Shown here in pieces: positions 21,597 through 25,031 of a stretch of DNA of 25,031 nt. The translations under genes and the position numbers were made by a program. Under the pieces are notes generated by a model. It did not search any database and had not been told where the DNA came from. It saw only the letters and a program-made list of their open reading frames with translations. The number at the start of each line of letters is the position of its first letter. Position 1 is the stretch's first letter. Source of the stretch: a virus; IMG/VR virus record IMGVR_UViG_3300021964_000489, positions 1 through 25,031 of that record. The stretch is one strand, 5' to 3'.

Positions 21597-22298
21597 ATGA
21601 GATTAAAGCAAGGAGATAAGGGAGAACTCGTATCACAGTTACAGAGAGCTATTGGATTAGATGCTGTAGGTGTATACGGACCAAAGACAGTAGCTGGAGT
21701 ACAAGTATTCCAATTTTTAAAAGGACTACCCAATACGGGTATTGCTGACGAGGCAACTTTAAAAGCAGCAGGCATCTTAGGTGGAGCAGTGAAAGAAGAA
21801 AGCAAATCAACTCTAACTGAACTACCTGAGAAACTTTCAGCTAACTTCTCAATGAAAGAGTTTGTAGCATCAAGCACAGCTAAGAGAAAAGGTATTGACA
21901 ACAATCCAAACCTAGAGCATGCAGAGGCAGCTCTTGCATTGTTCGAAAACATTGTACAGCCAGTTAGAGATCACTTTGGCACTTCTATTTTCATCTCATC
22001 AGGATACAGATCATATGCTTTGAATAAGGCAATTGGCGGTTCTCAAACATCTCAGCACAGTAAAGGTGAGGCAGTTGACATTGACATGGATGATAGAAAA
22101 GGTCCAGAGAATGAAGATGTGTTCCACTACATAAGAGAGAACTTACCCTTTGATCAAATGATTTGGGAGTTCGGAGATAGTAAAAGACCTGACTGGGTTC
22201 ACGTTTCATATAAAAAGAACGGACCACAAAGAGGTCAGATTCTAACTGCAAAGAGAAACTCAGCAGGAAAGACTTATTACGAAAACTGGAAAGCATAG
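21597..22298 (+). CDS. Endolysin: peptidoglycan-binding domain plus M15 peptidase
   Basis: This 233-aa protein has an N-terminal peptidoglycan-binding repeat (residues 1-62: LKQGDKGELVSQLQRAIG, then YGPKTVAGVQVFQ) and a C-terminal zinc peptidase of family M15. The M15 signature is complete: SGYRS at 135-139, then SQHSKGEAVDID with zinc ligands His154 and Asp161, and DWVHVSY with His202. M15 endolysins cut peptide cross-links in the cell wall. The protein has no signal peptide and would need a holin, which is found three genes downstream. It starts one base after the upstream stop. Confidence 0.9.
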   Translation: MRLKQGDKGELVSQLQRAIGLDAVGVYGPKTVAGVQVFQFLKGLPNTGIADEATLKAAGILGGAVKEESKSTLTELPEKLSANFSMKEFVASSTAKRKGIDNNPNLEHAEAALALFENIVQPVRDHFGTSIFISSGYRSYALNKAIGGSQTSQHSKGEAVDIDMDDRKGPENEDVFHYIRENLPFDQMIWEFGDSKRPDWVHVSYKKNGPQRGQILTAKRNSAGKTYYENWKA

Positions 22299-22306
22299 GA
22301 TAAGAT

Positions 22307-22918
22307 ATGAGTTATACTAGAGAACAAATCGAAGCAGCAGTTAAAGCAAAAGGGTACAAATGGTTTACCTCAGACAACTACGATGTAAATATTGTAGGAG
22401 TTAGAAACGCTGACACTAACGGAGCAGTAACAAATAAGTTTGACGACCACGTTACTATCTCTTATAAAGATGAAGAAGGTAAATGGCACTTCCACTGCTT
22501 TGATGCAACTACCGATCCAGGTTCACATTGGACTGAGAAGCAACTCTTAAATAAAAATGGAGTAGCAATATTAAAAGAAGGTCAGTACAGAGGTTCTCAC
22601 ATGATCGGCTTACACCAAGGTAAGTACGAAGCACTCAGACAAAAGAAACCTTTAAAGGTATATAGAGACGGAGACAAAGACGGTACTTACGATTTCATTG
22701 AAGAGAACGTACACGAAGGTATCTACGGTATTAATATTCACAGAGCAACAGCCAGACCCGGAGGTAAATCAGTACAGGTAGACAAATGGTCGGCAGGTTG
22801 TCAAGTTATTGCTGCAAGCGACAATTTTAAGTTATTCATGGAGGTTGTAAATAAAGCTGCCAAAGTATGGGGCAACTCGTTTACGTACACATTGATTAAT
22901 TCAAATGACGTTGCGTAA
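22307..22918 (+). CDS. L,D-transpeptidase-like (YkuD-like) cell-wall protein
   Basis: This 203-aa protein carries GINIHRA (His145) and, after a Lys/Pro/Gly-rich link, KWSAGCQVI with Ser162 and Cys165. His plus S-x-G-C is the active-site pattern of YkuD-type L,D-transpeptidases (HG...SxGC), although the spacing is shorter than usual and the upstream beta-domain is unlike classic ones. The N-terminal 60 residues (REQIEAAVKAKGYKWF, then VNIVGVRNADTNG) are not recognised. It sits between endolysin and holin, so it may act on peptidoglycan during lysis or protect it. Its last base is shared with the holin ATG (TAATG). Confidence 0.6.
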   Translation: MSYTREQIEAAVKAKGYKWFTSDNYDVNIVGVRNADTNGAVTNKFDDHVTISYKDEEGKWHFHCFDATTDPGSHWTEKQLLNKNGVAILKEGQYRGSHMIGLHQGKYEALRQKKPLKVYRDGDKDGTYDFIEENVHEGIYGINIHRATARPGGKSVQVDKWSAGCQVIAASDNFKLFMEVVNKAAKVWGNSFTYTLINSNDVA

Positions 22919-23337
22919 TGAAATCTAATACACTTTTCTTAACAGCAGCAGTATCAACTACTATGTCTTTTATTTGCTCTTACTTTATGGAGCTCTACAT
23001 GGGAAATGCAGAGCAATACTTAGCTTTAATTGCTATAGTATTCATTGATGGTTTCTTTGGCATCGCCGCAGGTATCAAAAGAGAAGGATTCCAGACTAGA
23101 AAAGCTGTTAGAGTGTTACAGAGGATAGTTACCTGGGTAGTTTTACTAACAGTTATCCTAATGGTTGAGAGAGGTTTTGCAGGAACAAGTTGGCTGTCTG
23201 AAACAATTATCGTACCTTTCATAGTATTGCAATTAATAAGCGCCCTTAAGAATGCATCTATGGCAGGTTTTATCAAAGCAGAAGAACTCAATCAACTCCT
23301 CGACCGAATAGATAATCACAAGGGCAAAAGAAAATAA
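22918..23337 (+). CDS. Holin of the Phage_holin_4 type
   Basis: This 139-aa membrane protein has four likely hydrophobic segments, at about 7-25, 35-53, 68-84 and 95-110. The conserved block of the family is IDGFFGIAAGIKREGFQTRK, then KAVRVLQRIVTWVVLLTVI (Asp-x-x-x-Gly, small residues, then a Lys-rich loop). The C-terminus is charged and soluble (ELNQLLDRIDNHKGKRK). Holins make the holes through which the endolysin gets out. It overlaps the YkuD-like gene by one base and lies seven bases before the next membrane gene. Confidence 0.78.
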   Translation: MKSNTLFLTAAVSTTMSFICSYFMELYMGNAEQYLALIAIVFIDGFFGIAAGIKREGFQTRKAVRVLQRIVTWVVLLTVILMVERGFAGTSWLSETIIVPFIVLQLISALKNASMAGFIKAEELNQLLDRIDNHKGKRK

Positions 23338-23344
23338 ATGCCTT

Positions 23345-24460
23345 ATGTGGAAGAAGATTCAAGAGAGGATTCTCCCTTTCATCATAGCCCTATCGGCTCT
23401 ATCGGTATCAGCCTCAGCTGCTTTTTATTCCGTTAGCGGCCTCTCTAAGCTATTTGCCGGAGCTTCATTAGAAGTAATTATCATGGCTAGTTCATTAGAG
23501 GTAGCTAAGTTAGTTATTGCTTCTCTACTTTATCAATATAGAAAGACTATCCCTACAGCACTTAAGTACTACTTAACAACTGCAGCAGTAGTATTGGTGT
23601 TAATTACCTCGATGGGTATTTATGGATTCTTATCAGCAGCTTATCAAGAGACAGCTACTAAAGCCGGGAACATAACAGCACAGGTAGAGTTATTAGAAAC
23701 TAAGAGAGATAACTTTGAAGAACAGTTAACAGGTTATAGTCAAGAGAAAGAATCCCTCAATCAATCAATCTCAGATCTTAGAGCTGGCTTAGCCGGTAAT
23801 AAGATTCAATACAAAGATAGAGAGACAGGTCAGATTATAACTACTACTTCGTCGTCTAATAGGAAAGCATTTGAGAGACAGTTAGATCAAGCTTTAGAAA
23901 GACAAGACGTACTTAACGAAAAGATCGACGGGCTACGTCAATCTATCTTTGATTTAGAAACAGAGATAGTAGAAGTAGAAACAGGATCAGATTTAGCCGG
24001 CGAACTAGGACCTCTAAAATATCTATCAGGACTTACAGGAGTATCTATGGATAAGATCATTAACGTACTACTCTTAGTTATTATATTTGTATTCGATCCT
24101 TTAGCAATCGCTTTAGTTATTGCTGCTAACTATGCTTTTGAAAGACTTAAACCGCAAACTAGAGAGAATATTTACGGAGAGAAAGAAGTAGTTGCAGATG
24201 ATGACATGTGGACTGAAGAAGAGATGGAAGACTTTAATGAGCAGTTTAATGCCGATCACCTACTCCAAGACGATGACGATTGGGTGGTAGTTGACGAAGA
24301 AAAGTTTGACGAATTCGATGTCAATCAAGATGGAGTTGTAGACGACAGGGAAGAACTATTCAAAGAAAAGGTACAGGAAATTCGCAATAAAAATTACTCT
24401 GCCTGGAGAAGCAATAAATTAATAGTAGAATTAAAGCAAAAGTTGTTTAGTCGAGAATAA
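23345..24460 (+). CDS. Multi-pass membrane protein with coiled coil and EF-hand loop
   Basis: This 371-aa protein has membrane segments in the N-terminal 100 residues (LPFIIALSALSVSASAAFYS, LEVIIMASSLEVAKLVIASL, VVLVLITSMGIYGFL). A long coiled coil lies at about 105-205 (VELLETKRDNFEEQLT, then ERQDVLNEKIDGL), followed by another membrane pair near 235-262 (VLLLVIIFVFDPLAIAL). The cytoplasmic tail is very acidic and contains DVNQDGVVDDRE at about 325-336, a canonical EF-hand loop. I recognise the N-terminal half from marine T4-like phages, where it has no assigned function. It follows the holin closely, so it may affect lysis timing or the membrane. Confidence 0.75.
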   Translation: MWKKIQERILPFIIALSALSVSASAAFYSVSGLSKLFAGASLEVIIMASSLEVAKLVIASLLYQYRKTIPTALKYYLTTAAVVLVLITSMGIYGFLSAAYQETATKAGNITAQVELLETKRDNFEEQLTGYSQEKESLNQSISDLRAGLAGNKIQYKDRETGQIITTTSSSNRKAFERQLDQALERQDVLNEKIDGLRQSIFDLETEIVEVETGSDLAGELGPLKYLSGLTGVSMDKIINVLLLVIIFVFDPLAIALVIAANYAFERLKPQTRENIYGEKEVVADDDMWTEEEMEDFNEQFNADHLLQDDDDWVVVDEEKFDEFDVNQDGVVDDREELFKEKVQEIRNKNYSAWRSNKLIVELKQKLFSRE

Positions 24461-24471
24461 GTTCGTATATT
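24443..24471 (+). promoter_or_regulatory. Bacteroidota-type promoter, copy 5
   Basis: TTG at 24443-24445 and TATATT at 24466-24471 are spaced by exactly 20 nt, with TTCG before the -7 box and AGTTG at -33. It overlaps the stop of the previous gene and lies 31 nt before the ATG at 24497 (counted from the first T of the -7 box). Confidence 0.65.
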
Positions 24472-24496
24472 GTAGTTATATAAAAATTTAAAGTAT

Positions 24497-24790
24497 ATGG
24501 TGAATATCTTTCATACAGTCGTCGCACTGTTTGCATTTTTCTTTTTAGTAACTCCTACAGTTTTAGGAGCCTATATTATCTTTAAGTTACCAACTAAGAG
24601 CAGAGAGCCTAGAGTATCTCCTGAGCATATTGCTCAATTAGAACAAAACGATAATATTATTGTAGAGGATATTAATAATGCCCTTACTGAGATTGTTACT
24701 CGCTTAGAAGCTATCGAAGAGAGACTAGACAGAGAAGATCAGACTGTAAAAGGTTTTGCAAAGAAGGGTAAGCAACAACTAAACGATTAA
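24497..24790 (+). CDS. Single-pass membrane protein with coiled coil
   Basis: This 97-aa protein begins with a hydrophobic segment (residues 3-30, VNIFHTVVALFAFFFLV, then LGAYIIF) followed by a basic stretch. A long acidic coiled coil comes next (IAQLEQNDNIIVEDINN, then EIVTRLEAIEERLD) with a basic end (GFAKKGKQQLND). It has its own TTG-N20-TATATT promoter. The layout suggests an inner-membrane anchor with a helical arm, but the function is unknown. Confidence 0.7.
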   Translation: MVNIFHTVVALFAFFFLVTPTVLGAYIIFKLPTKSREPRVSPEHIAQLEQNDNIIVEDINNALTEIVTRLEAIEERLDREDQTVKGFAKKGKQQLND

Positions 24791-24795
24791 GAGTT

Positions 24796-25031
24796 ATGTC
24801 AGAAGATCCAACACACTATGGTAGAACGGCTACCGAAATACTTAAGGAAGAGTATCCTACTATATACAATGGCTATATGGCTGTCGTGGAAGAGCAGCTG
24901 GAGCTATTTAGTAAGAAACATCTTGACTATGGTATGCATAATATCACTGCTGGTACTAGCCTTAGTAATGAAGAGGAAAGGTCTTTTGCTCTCACAGGAC
25001 TTTGGTATCGAATGAGCGATAAGATCAATCG
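24796..25031 (+). CDS. DUF1599/Nmad1-like protein, cut by the window edge
   Basis: This partial ORF has 78 complete codons and no stop before the window ends. It starts at ATG 24796, five bases after the previous stop. It carries LELFSKKHLDYGMHN and GLWYRMSDKINR, which match the DUF1599 (nucleotide-modification-associated domain 1) pattern LxxFxxKxxDYG and a conserved RxxDKxxR helix. Such proteins are found beside base-modification genes in phages. The enzymatic role of the domain is uncertain, and the C-terminal part is missing here. Confidence 0.72.
   Translation, partial: MSEDPTHYGRTATEILKEEYPTIYNGYMAVVEEQLELFSKKHLDYGMHNITAGTSLSNEEERSFALTGLWYRMSDKIN

Noticed and set aside
24818-25015. Open frame beginning at 24818 near the window end
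   Set aside because: It is a shadow of the frame beginning at 24796, which carries the DUF1599-like motifs (DYG, DKINR).

Overview
The window reads as a stretch of a large tailed-phage genome, probably a T4-like marine myovirus, whose host is most likely a member of the Bacteroidota. The phage call rests on tail-fibre and collagen-like structural proteins, an endolysin/holin cassette, a tRNA array, many tiny overlapping ORFs, and every gene lying on the + strand. The host call rests on four sequence signs: a protein with a type IX secretion (T9SS) type A sorting domain, signal peptides followed by Gln at the mature N-terminus, promoters of the Bacteroidota -33/-7 type (TTG, 20 nt, TATMTT), and a weak Shine-Dalgarno pattern. 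Taxonomy is inferred, not tested.

Layout. (1) 1-2652: a promoter, a small hypothetical gene, a complete groES-groEL pair and two small genes, one KOW-like. (2) 2653-3640: a GC-rich hairpin island followed by a run of small ORFs served by two more promoters of the same family. (3) 3645-4254: tRNA-Leu(UAA), tRNA-Arg(UCU), tRNA-Tyr(GUA) and tRNA-Thr(UGU), separated by three spacers of 95-101 nt that each fold on themselves with a closing stem at their ends. (4) 4272-6564: a glycan-type cassette with an NAD-dependent sugar epimerase, a GT25-like glycosyltransferase and a sulfotransferase. (5) 6577-7912: small proteins, including a coiled-coil protein and a zinc ribbon. (6) 7937-14130: the tail-fibre block, with a 940-aa repeat protein and a 1030-aa protein holding a long Gly-X-Gln collagen-like stretch. 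It opens with a hairpin plus CTATTTATA module, which is repeated almost exactly at 14155.

(7) 14253-21278 is the most unusual part. A run of tightly packed genes encodes a T9SS cargo protein with cohesin- and dockerin-like parts, an Ala/Gly/His repeat protein, a TonB- or spanin-like Pro-rich membrane protein, a 28-aa membrane peptide, a CsgG-family outer-membrane lipoprotein, a probable outer-membrane beta-barrel with a Ser/Gly/Asp linker, and two more exported proteins. Together they look like a phage-encoded envelope or secretion island. It lies directly upstream of the lysis genes and downstream of the second hairpin/CTATTTATA module, which suggests late expression. Superinfection exclusion, outer-membrane disruption at lysis and surface remodelling are all possible roles; none is shown by the sequence.

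(8) 21320-24790: lysis region with a small membrane protein, an M15 endolysin with a peptidoglycan-binding domain, an L,D-transpeptidase-like protein, a holin and two further membrane proteins. (9) 24796 to the end: a gene with a DUF1599/Nmad1-like domain, cut by the window edge.

The four tRNAs read UUA, AGA, UAY and ACA; the A-ending codons among these are visibly common in the phage genes.
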